A stretch of DNA of 64,000 nt from JBFMFR01 sp040752025 (GTDB lineage Bacteria > Chloroflexota > Anaerolineae > Anaerolineales > UBA4823): positions 1-64,000 of the forward strand of contig JBFMFR010000028.1 of NCBI GenBank assembly GCA_040752025.1, read 5' to 3'. This document shows, piece by piece, positions 27,930 through 36,316 of this stretch. The translations under genes and the position numbers were made by a program. Numbering within the stretch: position 1 is the first letter of the stretch; every line of letters starts with the position of its first letter. The notes under the pieces were generated by a model, which was given only the letters and a program-made list of their open reading frames with translations, searched no databases and was not told where the DNA came from.

Positions 27930-29321
27930 TTACGGCAGGCTGATGACAGCCTGGTCGAGCGTTTCGCCTTCCTTGGAGATGGCGCTGAGCTGGATGCGGT
28001 CGGCGTAGATCTCCATCAGCACGAAGTGCGTGCGCCGCAGGTAGATCTGGCTCTCGGGCAGGGATTGGCCCTGGGCGTACAGCGTCGACGACCCGCCGCC
28101 GCTGACGATGTAGGTCACCCCGTTGGCGAACAGGCGCTCGTAGTGGTGGAAGTGCCCCGAGAACGACAGCCGCACCCCGGCCGCCTCGAACAGTGGGCCC
28201 CAGGTCAGGCGCATCGGCCGCCCGTCGTCCGGGTGCACCACGCTGCTGCTGTAGGGCGCCACGTGGAAGACCGGGATGGTCAGGCGGAAGCGCGGGTCTT
28301 GCAGGCGCTGCATCAGCCACTCCTTCTGCCCGTCGCGGCCCTCCACGCCGTAGAAGACCTGCGAGTCGAGCATCAGGAACTGCACCCCCTGGTAGGTGAA
28401 AGCGTAGTACTGGTTGGCGCGGCGGTCCGGCGGGTAGCTGAACGCCGGGTCGGGGAAGGCCGGGAAGGCGTAGTCGTAGAACGGCGCTCCCTGCCAGCGC
28501 AGCACCTTGTCGTAATCGTGGTTGCCCAGCACGGTATAGACCGGCATGTGGTGCAGCAGCGGGGCGAACGGCTCGAAGAACTTGAGCGTGTAAGAGCGCT
28601 CCAGGTCGGAGCCGTCGGTCTCGTAGACCACGTCCCCGGTGTGGATCACGAAGTCCAGGTCGTAGCCGCTCATCAGGGCCACCAACTGCTGGGTGGCCTG
28701 GTCGCCGAAGCTGGCGTCGCCCAGCACGCCCACGCGCAGCGGCGGCTCGTTGGAGGCGGTGCGCAAGCCGACTGGGTCCCAGGCCTGCCCGGTGAAGCCG
28801 GGCTGCTGGAAGGTTTCTGGGCCCTCGCCCAGCAGCACGCGCACCTGGTAGGCTGCCCCGGGCGCCAGGCCTTCCAGGGTGAACATCTGGCGCGTCTCGC
28901 CGGGCGCCAGGGCCAGCTCGCCCTGCTGGGGCGCTCCTGGGTCGCTGGAGCGGTACACCAGCCGCCCCTCTACCGGCTGGCTGAGCTCGAAGAACAGCGT
29001 AGCGCTGTTCTCCGTCACGTGCCGCACCGTGAGCGGGATCACGTACGATATCGGGCTGAGCGGGTACTCGGGCGTGAAGTAATCCGGCGCGGGCGTATTC
29101 GTGTGCGTGAGCGTGGGTGTATTCGTGTGCGTGGGTGCAGGCGTATCCGTTTGCGCGGGCGCGGGTACGGTCGCTGTGGATGCGGGCGGCGCTGAGCTTT
29201 GCGCCGCCAGCGTGGCCGGCGTGGTCGTCTCGCCCAGGCTGCACGCCAGTTGGGCTACCAGCAGGCCGGCCAGCGCCAGGGCCAGCGGCCAGTTCTTGAG
29301 GAATGGGGCAGGTGTGTGCAT
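27930..29321 (-). CDS. Lipoprotein metallophosphoesterase (purple acid phosphatase-like)
   Basis: The 463-residue product has a lipobox (VAQLAC), a Thr/Pro-rich linker, a fibronectin-like strand domain (about 90-200) and a calcineurin-like phosphoesterase domain. Metal motifs are GVLGDASFG, HTGDVVY, LGNHDYD, FHVAPYSSS and FSGHFHHYER, all intact. It probably removes phosphate from extracellular substrates. I chose the ATG at 29321; a TATAAT (29329-29334) sits seven bases before it, which suggests a leaderless transcript rather than the longer frame from 29360. Confidence 0.9.
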   Translation of the reverse strand: MHTPAPFLKNWPLALALAGLLVAQLACSLGETTTPATLAAQSSAPPASTATVPAPAQTDTPAPTHTNTPTLTHTNTPAPDYFTPEYPLSPISYVIPLTVRHVTENSATLFFELSQPVEGRLVYRSSDPGAPQQGELALAPGETRQMFTLEGLAPGAAYQVRVLLGEGPETFQQPGFTGQAWDPVGLRTASNEPPLRVGVLGDASFGDQATQQLVALMSGYDLDFVIHTGDVVYETDGSDLERSYTLKFFEPFAPLLHHMPVYTVLGNHDYDKVLRWQGAPFYDYAFPAFPDPAFSYPPDRRANQYYAFTYQGVQFLMLDSQVFYGVEGRDGQKEWLMQRLQDPRFRLTIPVFHVAPYSSSVVHPDDGRPMRLTWGPLFEAAGVRLSFSGHFHHYERLFANGVTYIVSGGGSSTLYAQGQSLPESQIYLRRTHFVLMEIYADRIQLSAISKEGETLDQAVISLP

Positions 29322-29328
29322 GGGGGCA

Positions 29329-29334
29329 ATTATA
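29329..29334 (-). promoter_or_regulatory. -10 box of a leaderless promoter
   Basis: TATAAT on the minus strand ends seven bases before the phosphoesterase ATG, placing transcription start at or next to the start codon. There is no ribosome site in between. A -35 box is not obvious. Confidence 0.45.
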
Positions 29335-29366
29335 ACCTGATGGGTCGGAAAATTCTCCACCGATCA

Positions 29367-29434
29367 GAGGGTGCGTTGCACTTGCGAAGTGCGATGCACC
29401 TGGCCCGCCTCGACGGGAGAACAGGTGCAACTGA
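29367..29434. repeat. Intergenic inverted-repeat element, copy 3
   Basis: GCGTTGCA and TGCGATGCACCTGG (29390-29403) flank a hairpin in which CACTT pairs with AAGTG; copy 1 has CATCT/AGATG at the same place, so the stem changed while pairing was kept. CAGGTGCAAC (29422-29431) is the inverse of the TGCACCTG part and allows a second fold. Confidence 0.6.
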
Positions 29435-29459
29435 AAGGGTCGGTTTCCCCGAAAAAGAG

Positions 29460-29496
29460 CAGAGGATTCGCCAGTGCCCTCAGGGCGAATCCTCTG
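29460..29496 (-). terminator. Terminator of the LRR gene
   Basis: CAGAGGATTCGCC (29460-29472) and GGCGAATCCTCTG (29484-29496) form a 13-base stem. On the minus strand the hairpin is followed by CTCTTTTTC, a short U-run. It lies 74 bases past the LRR stop codon. Confidence 0.7.
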
Positions 29497-29569
29497 TGGA
29501 ACGATTCTTTTGGTGTTCCTGGCAGATGCCAGAGCTTCTGCCAGATCTTACAATTTGGAGCGTTTGGGG

Positions 29570-31477
29570 CTATTTGTGATGGATGACGATATTGCCGCCT
29601 TCGATGGGCTGGTCCGCGGCGTTGTCATAGATGACCACTGCCAGGTCGCCATCCTGATACCAGATCTTGATGCGCAAAGTGTCCGGGGCGCCGTCGTTGA
29701 CCCACAGCGTGAAGCGGTAAGCCTGCCCGTTCGGGGCCAGTTCGCCGTTCAGCGCGCCGTACCCGCTGAAAATGGCCTGCCCGGATTCGGTGAAGGCCAG
29801 GGATTGCTCGCCCTGGCTGTGGAATCGCAGCTCCCCGGTTTTGAGCTGGAACTCGACCGTCCCGCTTGCAGTCTCGCCGTTCGGCTTGATTTTGGATTCG
29901 AACCCGAAATTCGCTTTGCCTTCCACGCTTGGGTTGGCCGGGTAAGCGCCCGCCGGCGAGGTGATCCACCCGCCGCCGGTTACCAGGCTGCCCTCCGGGT
30001 TGTATGCGGCCGAAACGACCTGGCTGAAATCGCTCCACAAATTGTTCTTTTGCGTCTCGAACGCCGGCGTGAAAGTGCGCACCTTGAAGTAATAGGTTTT
30101 GCCGGCTTCCAGGCCGTTGGCGAGATAACTCGACGCCGTCTTATCTGCTGTTACGCCGTGGCGTGTATAGGGCCCCTCCAGGCTCTCGGCGAAATAGATC
30201 TCGTAGTACCCCCCATTCCAGGTGTAGCGGATAGGAGTCCATGACAGCTCAATACTGTTCTCAGCCACGCCGGTGATTTGTAATCCCTCTGGCGGCACAG
30301 TTTGAGTTCGTGACCAGGCAGGATTTCTTTCGTCCAGGAATTGCACCGTCGCCGGGTCAGAAGCGCTCAATTTATTGAAATTCAGGCTGAACTTTTGCAG
30401 GTTGACCAGGTTGGTGAGGCTGGCTGGGATCTCGCCTTCCAGGGCATTCTCGAACAGATGCAGCGTGGTCAGGTTCGTCAGGTTGCCCAACTCAGCCGGG
30501 ATCGTCCCGTCTAGCAGATTGGAAAACAGCGCCAGGATGTTCAACCGGGAAAGCTGCCCCAATTCGGGCGGGATCGAGCCTGATAAATAATTGTTGTAAA
30601 GTTGCAATCTTTGCAGCCTGGGCAGGTCCCCCAGATCTGGCGGGATCACGCCGCTGAGTTGATTGTCTTGTAGCGTCAGCCACTCCAGGTTAGCCAGTTC
30701 CCCTAGTTCCGCTGGGATCTCGCCGCTCAATTGGTTATCCCCCAACATCAGGCGTTTTAGTTTACCGAGCTGCCCCAGTTCTGCCGGGATAGGCCCGCTG
30801 AGCAAATTTTCGCCTAAGCTCAGGATGCCCAGGTTCGAAAGATCCCCTAACTCGGAAGGAATAGGGCCGCTGAGCTGGTTCCCCGCCAGATCCAGGTAAA
30901 CCATCGTCCCGATCAATCCCAACTCCGCCGGAATGCTTCCGCTGAGCTGGTTATAAGTCAACACCAAGTTTAAGAGGTTTGGGAGGCGGCTTAGTTCCGC
31001 CGGGATCGAGCCATCCAGTTGGTTCTCATACAGCCTCAGGTCCCTCAATTGCGTCAGGTAGCTCAATTCGACCGGGATGGGGCCGCTCAGTTGGTTGGTG
31101 TACAACTGAAGCTGCCTCAGGCGGCTGATATCTCCCAATTCTGGCGGGATCTGGCCGCGCAGGCCGTTCTCCATCAGAAAAATAAAGCTGATATTGGTGG
31201 GCGGGCTTTGATTGTAGCATTCGATCCCGTACCAGCTGCAGGGCGTAGTGTTCTCGAACCAGCCGGCGTTGTTGAACCACTGCGCTCCGTTGGTGTTGTT
31301 GTACAGCGCCACCAGGGCTCTGCATTCTGCGCCTGGTATCTCAGTGACCGTATCGCAGAAATCGTCGGATTGCGCCATCGCCGCGCTCGTGGGCAGCAAA
31401 CTGCCTGCGAGCAAGCCGATCAGGCTGAGATGGATCAAAAATGAAAGGATCGCCGGTTTTGTGGCTCGCTTGTGCAT
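29570..31477 (-). CDS. Secreted plant-type leucine-rich repeat protein
   Basis: The 635-residue product has a signal peptide, then a plant-like LRR N-cap (ALVALYNNTNG, PCSWYGIEC), then eleven perfect 24-residue repeats of the GxIPxELGxLxxLxxLxL type (about residues 100-370), a fibronectin-III stretch and a post-COAP-type C-terminal beta domain (GSLVTGGGWITSP). It is probably surface-exposed and binds protein or glycan. Regular 72-base repeats in the DNA suggest recent repeat expansion. It is not cotranscribed with obvious partners. Confidence 0.92.
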   Translation of the reverse strand: MHKRATKPAILSFLIHLSLIGLLAGSLLPTSAAMAQSDDFCDTVTEIPGAECRALVALYNNTNGAQWFNNAGWFENTTPCSWYGIECYNQSPPTNISFIFLMENGLRGQIPPELGDISRLRQLQLYTNQLSGPIPVELSYLTQLRDLRLYENQLDGSIPAELSRLPNLLNLVLTYNQLSGSIPAELGLIGTMVYLDLAGNQLSGPIPSELGDLSNLGILSLGENLLSGPIPAELGQLGKLKRLMLGDNQLSGEIPAELGELANLEWLTLQDNQLSGVIPPDLGDLPRLQRLQLYNNYLSGSIPPELGQLSRLNILALFSNLLDGTIPAELGNLTNLTTLHLFENALEGEIPASLTNLVNLQKFSLNFNKLSASDPATVQFLDERNPAWSRTQTVPPEGLQITGVAENSIELSWTPIRYTWNGGYYEIYFAESLEGPYTRHGVTADKTASSYLANGLEAGKTYYFKVRTFTPAFETQKNNLWSDFSQVVSAAYNPEGSLVTGGGWITSPAGAYPANPSVEGKANFGFESKIKPNGETASGTVEFQLKTGELRFHSQGEQSLAFTESGQAIFSGYGALNGELAPNGQAYRFTLWVNDGAPDTLRIKIWYQDGDLAVVIYDNAADQPIEGGNIVIHHK

Positions 31478-31977
31478 TGTATCCTCCGATGAATCTATTT
31501 TTTGTTACCACAAGGGATTGAACTGAACGGTTTCGATTTCCACCGCCTGACCGCCCATACGTTGTTGACAAGGCGCTATATCAGTGTACGAAATTTAAAG
31601 ATCAGGATCAAGTGATACAAGTAACACTCTCGCGGGCCAAAGGTCACACGTGCTGAGATCGGGTTATTGGTTGAGACTCTCCCGGAGTTTTCGAAAACTC
31701 CGGGAGACTGTGCGGCGAGGGGCATAGGATGTGAGCGCATGGGGTCTTGCAGGCTGGATGCATTAGTGGATGCGATTGAGAGTAGGTTGATTGGGCATAT
31801 TGAGACTCCTGTTGGTTAGAGGAGATGGGAGTTAAAGGAAAGGTAGTCTGCGAATTATTACATTGTCAAATTATTTACAGTACGTTCATCACTTTTATTA
31901 GTAATCAGTATGGCATATATTATGTGAAGCAATAAATTAGGAACGGGAAAGAGTTTTTGGTAGCATCAACGCAAAAA
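31478..31977. other. Gene-free region with a hairpin
   Basis: I see no supported gene in this AT-richer 500-base stretch. It contains a perfect hairpin at 31678-31707 described separately. Short frames are not backed by ribosome sites. Confidence 0.6.
31678..31707. repeat. Perfect hairpin, CCGGAGTTT core, copy A
   Basis: TCTCCCGGAGTTTTC and its exact complement form a 15-base palindrome. The CCGGAGTTT/AAACTCCGG core recurs at 39772 and 48867, with different outer bases that still pair. It lies between the NACHT gene end (31978) and the LRR gene start. Confidence 0.75.
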
Positions 31978-34518
31978 TTATGACGATCTTCTTGCAGCGG
32001 TATATGACATTAGCGACTTTATGATTACCGGTATGTGGTGTAATCTGAGGAATGGATTGCAAAATTGGCGAAGGCATTGGATAAAATGAGAGGCTAGCCC
32101 GTTCAATGTGAGTGCTCGGAGGAATTCATCGCTGGTCTCGCTCATCGCCTCCAAGATATCTGAAATAGCATCCACCTTAGACGCTATAGGCAAATACGGA
32201 GCCAATTTGCTCAGGATGAACGCTCGATTTACTCTTTGGCTTATTCCTCGGATTGCGATCAAGGCCTCTGAGATAACGTCTGCCTTGAGTGTTTCGGATA
32301 GATTGGGAATTAGTTCGCTCAGAGCATTTGCTCGAGTATATTCATCACCAATACCCCGCGCCGCCTCTAGAGCATCCGAAACAGTATCTGACTTAAGTGA
32401 GTCGGGCAGAAGAGGGGCTAATTTGCTCAGGGCGAATATTCGGTCGAAATCATCACTGATTTCTTGTGCTGCCGCTAGAGCATGGATCTGAGTTGAGAAT
32501 GGTAAGTGGGGGAAGATCGTGACTAGTGCATAGGCTATAGCCTCGTCTTCTGGCTTCTGCCTGGCAATTACCAAAGCCTGCGCCGGCGATATTAATCCAA
32601 CCTGTAGCGCCTGCACCAACAACTCAGATGGTATATTCCCACTCAATGCCGCCACGCTGGACCGGCTCAGCGCGCACTTCACCTGTTGGATGAATCCCTC
32701 GCTCTCCCCACCTCCCGCTGCCCGGTTCGCCCTTGCCCAGGCGCGCTCGACATCGCTCAGGAAACCATCCAGCGTACCTTCGAAAGCCTCCCAGGCGCGC
32801 GTCCAGCCCTCACTGACCAGGGCATACAGGGTTTCATCTGGCGCTTTCGCCCTTTCCAAATGAGCGCCATAGTATTGCAGACAGTAGCCTGGCGCAGCTT
32901 TCGGTTCCAGTTCCCCGGTTTCGAGCGCCTCCAGGCAGCGCCTGCCATAGCCCAGGAAAAGCTCTTCCCAGTAAGTCTGTTCTTTCCTTCGTAACCTGCC
33001 ATAGAAGTAATCCCCCAAACGGGGATGGCTGAAGGAAAACCCCTGATCCTTTCCATCGCCAATCACAAAGCGTCGCAGTGGGCGCAGGCTCTCTTCCAGA
33101 GAGTAGCTGTCCAGCTCGATCTCCTCCGTGGCCAATTCGCACAGATCATCTACTGTCAACGGCCCCAGGCTGCAAGCCAACAGGTTCAACACCGACTGCA
33201 CCTGCTTCTCCCTGAGCGGCGAGGCTGTTCCCCACAAACTGCGCTGGTCTTCGAGCCAGCGGTCGAAATAGCCCTTCAAACCATCCTGAATGGAAGGCAG
33301 GTCCTGGGGTTGCAAAGCTGCCGCCTGGTTTCCGTAGGGCAGCAGGGCTTCGACGTACAGGCGCACCAGCAACGGGTCGCCCTGGCTCAGGCGAAAAAGC
33401 TCATCGACGATCTCGGATTCTCCCACCGCCAGTTGCTCCAGTGGGTGTCCCATCGCCTCCAGCACGTCACTGACCCCCTGCCGGGTCAGCACGGGCAGCG
33501 GCAGGCTGCGCGCCAGGCTGGGCGCTGTCCAGCCCAGGCGGGCGATCCAGGCGGAATCATTGGGATCGCCTGCCAAAAAACGGGCTGAAACCACTACCCG
33601 CACACCCGCCTGCGGCGTCAGTGGGAACAGGTCGGGCCCCGCCTGCCAGTCTGCGGCCTCATCCAGGCCATCCAGGATCACCAGCACGGGCTTGCCGTCC
33701 GGCGGCGTGCGTTCCAGGAACTCCAGGCACACCCCGCGCCACTGCTCGGCGCTCATGTTAGCAAATTTGACCGGCTCACCGTAGATCTTGCCCAATCGAG
33801 CTGCCAGGGAGGCGAAAGTGACACTGGCCAGGGCGGTGTTGAAACGGATGCTGACCGGGATGAAGGCCACGTGCGCCAGTTCCCTTTGGATCACGGATTG
33901 CGACCAGCGCGCCAGCAGGGCGGTCTTGCCTCGCCCGGCAGGTGCGGCGATCAGGGCATAGGGTGGCGCGGCTTCGCCAAGCAGCCACTCGTCCAGGGCG
34001 CGCAGCTCGGCCTGGCGTCCGCCGAAGGGCACCGGGCGCTCGGGCGTGCCCAGGTATTCGACCAGGAAGTTACGCATGCGCCCGGAGTAATCCGTGGCGA
34101 TGGAGCCGATGCCGTCCAGGTAGTAGTTGATGACGGTCAGGTCCCGCCCGGCGATATTGAGCTGCCCACCCGAAATGTTGCTGATACTGCCAATGCTGAC
34201 AGTTGGCCCAGTTTGGCCTCGCTCTTCATCCTCCACCTGGATCACTGCCCCGGCTTCGATTTGATCCTGCAGTTCCTGGATGGCAGCGGCCAATTGTTCT
34301 GGATATTCGCTCCTGACGATCTCCAGCAGGGTCTCCAGCCGTTCGCGCCGGATGGCCTGGTTGAGCAGGCTGTGCCAGTTGCGGATCGACGGCCCTTCCA
34401 GGTGGATATTGGCCAGGGGCAGGTTGGCCTGGTTCGCCAGGCGGCGCACGTCATCGCCGAGAGGGTAGAGTTCGGCGAGCAAGTTTTGCAAATTGGTCAG
34501 TTCAGAAGGCCAGGGCAT
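31978..34518 (-). CDS. EAD1-NACHT STAND NTPase
   Basis: The 846-residue protein starts with a helical domain (about 1-75) with PLGDDVRRL and EYPEQ, like effector-associated domain 1 found in bacterial conflict systems. A Gly/Asn-rich strand linker follows (SNISGGQLNIAG, about 107-132), then a NACHT-type ATPase: Walker A APAGRGKT (192-199) and Walker B VLVILDGLDEA (278-288). The C-terminus has four or so helical repeats of about 36 residues (EYTRANALSELIPNL, RAFILSKLAPYLP). Such proteins sense invaders and recruit effectors; no effector gene with a matching EAD is adjacent. Codons become AT-rich toward the 3' end. Confidence 0.8.
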   Translation of the reverse strand: MPWPSELTNLQNLLAELYPLGDDVRRLANQANLPLANIHLEGPSIRNWHSLLNQAIRRERLETLLEIVRSEYPEQLAAAIQELQDQIEAGAVIQVEDEERGQTGPTVSIGSISNISGGQLNIAGRDLTVINYYLDGIGSIATDYSGRMRNFLVEYLGTPERPVPFGGRQAELRALDEWLLGEAAPPYALIAAPAGRGKTALLARWSQSVIQRELAHVAFIPVSIRFNTALASVTFASLAARLGKIYGEPVKFANMSAEQWRGVCLEFLERTPPDGKPVLVILDGLDEAADWQAGPDLFPLTPQAGVRVVVSARFLAGDPNDSAWIARLGWTAPSLARSLPLPVLTRQGVSDVLEAMGHPLEQLAVGESEIVDELFRLSQGDPLLVRLYVEALLPYGNQAAALQPQDLPSIQDGLKGYFDRWLEDQRSLWGTASPLREKQVQSVLNLLACSLGPLTVDDLCELATEEIELDSYSLEESLRPLRRFVIGDGKDQGFSFSHPRLGDYFYGRLRRKEQTYWEELFLGYGRRCLEALETGELEPKAAPGYCLQYYGAHLERAKAPDETLYALVSEGWTRAWEAFEGTLDGFLSDVERAWARANRAAGGGESEGFIQQVKCALSRSSVAALSGNIPSELLVQALQVGLISPAQALVIARQKPEDEAIAYALVTIFPHLPFSTQIHALAAAQEISDDFDRIFALSKLAPLLPDSLKSDTVSDALEAARGIGDEYTRANALSELIPNLSETLKADVISEALIAIRGISQRVNRAFILSKLAPYLPIASKVDAISDILEAMSETSDEFLRALTLNGLASHFIQCLRQFCNPFLRLHHIPVIIKSLMSYTAARRSS

Positions 34519-34655
34519 TCTGTCGCCCCTTTAGGGTCGGTGGTGAGTTAGTGCAGTTAGTCGATGTCTTGATTTTAGGGCAGATAGGAGCATGAGTCAA
34601 GTTCCTCCTGCGTTCTACCCTATACCATTTCGGGGTGATGCAGCCTTTCTGCCTA

Positions 34656-35675
34656 TCATGGCTCTGCTGGCTCGAAAGTAAAGGAATAAACGCCGTTGCA
34701 GTTGTCCATGGCGCAGTTGCCGGCGGTAAAGACAACTTGCATGGTGGCCTCGATCTGGTAATCGCTGATAAATTTGCCATCGAATTTCCAGGTGACTTGA
34801 TTTTCGCAATTCGAAGGCTGCGTTCTCTCACCGGAGAAGGATTGGCGCTCCCCACTGAAGGATAAGAACGGGTATTCAGCGTCGCGCGAAAGCTCAAAAA
34901 GATCCCCCGAAAGATTTCCGGCTTCACCGAAAGAGATGGTAATTCTCCAACGGCTTCCATTGCACGAGTCGCATGTACAGATCGTTGTGGAGTTCATGAA
35001 TGATGGCGAGCTTTCAAAAGTTAGCGTTGGCGAAAATGCATCGGGTGTGTCTGTAGCGATGGATGTGGGGGTTAGCAGACCGGCGGGAGTAAGTTGCACG
35101 ACGTGGGTGGACTCAAGCGGGGCGATGATGCGACCATCGATGATGCCGCCGATGCGTAGGGCGAGTTCTTCGGTCATGCCGCGCCCGCAGCCGATGATGA
35201 AGGTGATCACGTTATTGCGGATAGCCACAAGAACGTAACCCGGACCGCAGGGGGCCAGGATGGAGATGATCTGGCATTCTTCCCCAAGTAGGCAATTGAT
35301 GAGTTGGCCTGTGCGTTGGGCTTCAGGCAGACGTTGGGGGATTACCTGGTCGAAGATCTCGCCTGGGCTGCGAGTGGTGCGCCTGGGCACGAGGATGATG
35401 TTGCTCTCAACGCGGATATCCTGATCAACGTTTTCGAAGGCGCGCTGGTCTTGCTCGGTGGCTTCGGAGAGCAGCGGCTGTTCGGTAGGGTTCTCGACTT
35501 CGGTTTCCAGAAGTTCGGAGATTTCCCCGGGTTGCAGGTTCATATCCTTGGGAGGCAGGTAGATGATCTCGACCCGGGCGGTGGGAGTTTCAAAAGGGGG
35601 CGTAGGCTGGCGGCTGAAGAGGTCGCAAGCCAGGGTGAGCAGGATCAGCATAACGAGGATCGATGTTTTCTTCAT
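34656..35675 (-). CDS. Lipoprotein of unknown function
   Basis: The 339-residue product has a signal and lipobox (LLTLAC), then an acidic region, a central domain with CLLGEECQIISI and GCGRGMTEELA, and a Cys-rich end (CTCDSCNGS, NCAMDNCNGVYSF). It has no recognised family. Two CxxC-like pairs near the end may form disulfides outside the cell. A GGGAG site precedes the ATG. It lies downstream of a damaged HepT/MntA pair and upstream of the STAND gene, all on the minus strand, but a functional link is not shown. Confidence 0.7.
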   Translation of the reverse strand: MKKTSILVMLILLTLACDLFSRQPTPPFETPTARVEIIYLPPKDMNLQPGEISELLETEVENPTEQPLLSEATEQDQRAFENVDQDIRVESNIILVPRRTTRSPGEIFDQVIPQRLPEAQRTGQLINCLLGEECQIISILAPCGPGYVLVAIRNNVITFIIGCGRGMTEELALRIGGIIDGRIIAPLESTHVVQLTPAGLLTPTSIATDTPDAFSPTLTFESSPSFMNSTTICTCDSCNGSRWRITISFGEAGNLSGDLFELSRDAEYPFLSFSGERQSFSGERTQPSNCENQVTWKFDGKFISDYQIEATMQVVFTAGNCAMDNCNGVYSFTFEPAEP

Positions 35676-35709
35676 GGCTTTCTCCCGTTTCCTGTCTACT
35701 GTATTCTAT

Positions 35710-35808
35710 CTACTCCCACTGGTAGCCGCAGTCGTAGCATTCCTTATCGATCACACACAGGTCGCCGCCGCACTGCGGGCAGCGCCAGGCGGCGGCCTGC
35801 TCGCTTCT
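35710..35808 (-). pseudogene. Zinc-ribbon remnant
   Basis: Directly after a TAA stop the minus strand reads WRCPQCGGDLCVIDKECYD and CGYQWE, then TAG (35710-35712). The two CxxC pairs form a clear zinc ribbon, but no start codon or ribosome site precedes them, so this is probably the surviving end of a gene. Confidence 0.45.
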
Positions 35809-35968
35809 TTATTGCCCCGGGTATTCTTCAGCCAATATTTGCTCAATCTTCAAGCGTAGGTCGGGCACGTCTTGTTTGGCGGTATTCCATACAATCTGCC
35901 AGAGCACGGCGCTGAATAGCTTCTGCTGCTTCCACGATGTCCAGCAAGTACAATTTCTCAAGCCGCAT
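35809..35968 (-). pseudogene. hepT: HepT (DUF86) toxin with an internal deletion
   Basis: Starting inside the mntA stop region, the minus strand reads MRLEKLYLLDIVEAAEAIQ, the DUF86 N-terminus, then stops in frame. In another frame the same DNA ends with WQIVWNTAKQDVPDLR and ILAEEYPG, the DUF86 C-terminus, to TAA at 35809-35811. A deletion of about 60-70 codons with a frameshift explains both. The HEPN Rx4-6H catalytic motif is gone, so the toxin is dead. Confidence 0.75.
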
Positions 35969-36254
35969 ACACTTCCTCGGCGCTGGCGATGACCGCCTCA
36001 CGGATGGCAGGCTTGAGACCCTCTTGTGGAACGAGATCGACGTTTCTATTGAAAAGGGCTGATAATTCCCTCTTCATGCGCCCCAGGGTTAAAAAGGTTA
36101 CTCTTGCTGAAGGATCGAAAACGACCAGGATATCAACATCGCTGTCAGAGCGAAAATCGTCGCGCAGTATGGAGCCGAACAGCGCCAGGCGACGAACCTG
36201 GTAGTGTTGGCAGAATTTCTGCAAACTTTCCTTAGGAACGCTGACCTTGGCCAT
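35958..36254 (-). CDS. mntA: MntA-type nucleotidyltransferase antitoxin
   Basis: The 98-residue protein has the minimal nucleotidyltransferase motif LFGSILRDDFRSDSDVDIL (GS...DxD) and a later NVDLVPQEGLKPAIREAV. In MntA-HepT systems this protein modifies a HEPN toxin with AMP and so neutralises it. The toxin gene that overlaps its end is broken. I chose the ATG at 36254 with AGGAG eight bases before it; a GTG at 36263 is in frame. Confidence 0.85.
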   Translation of the reverse strand: MAKVSVPKESLQKFCQHYQVRRLALFGSILRDDFRSDSDVDILVVFDPSARVTFLTLGRMKRELSALFNRNVDLVPQEGLKPAIREAVIASAEEVYAA

Positions 36255-36316
36255 GCTTGTCACTCCTTCATGCAGTATACCATACCTGGTTTGTCTGTCT
36301 ATGATCCTCGACCATG

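Noticed and set aside
30350..31190. 72-base tandem repeats, considered as CRISPR or satellite DNA
   Set aside because: They encode regular in-frame LRR units without spacers.
31678..31707. Hairpin considered as a classical Rho-independent terminator
   Set aside because: No U-run follows on either strand and it lies about 270 bases from the gene end; it is kept as a repeat instead.
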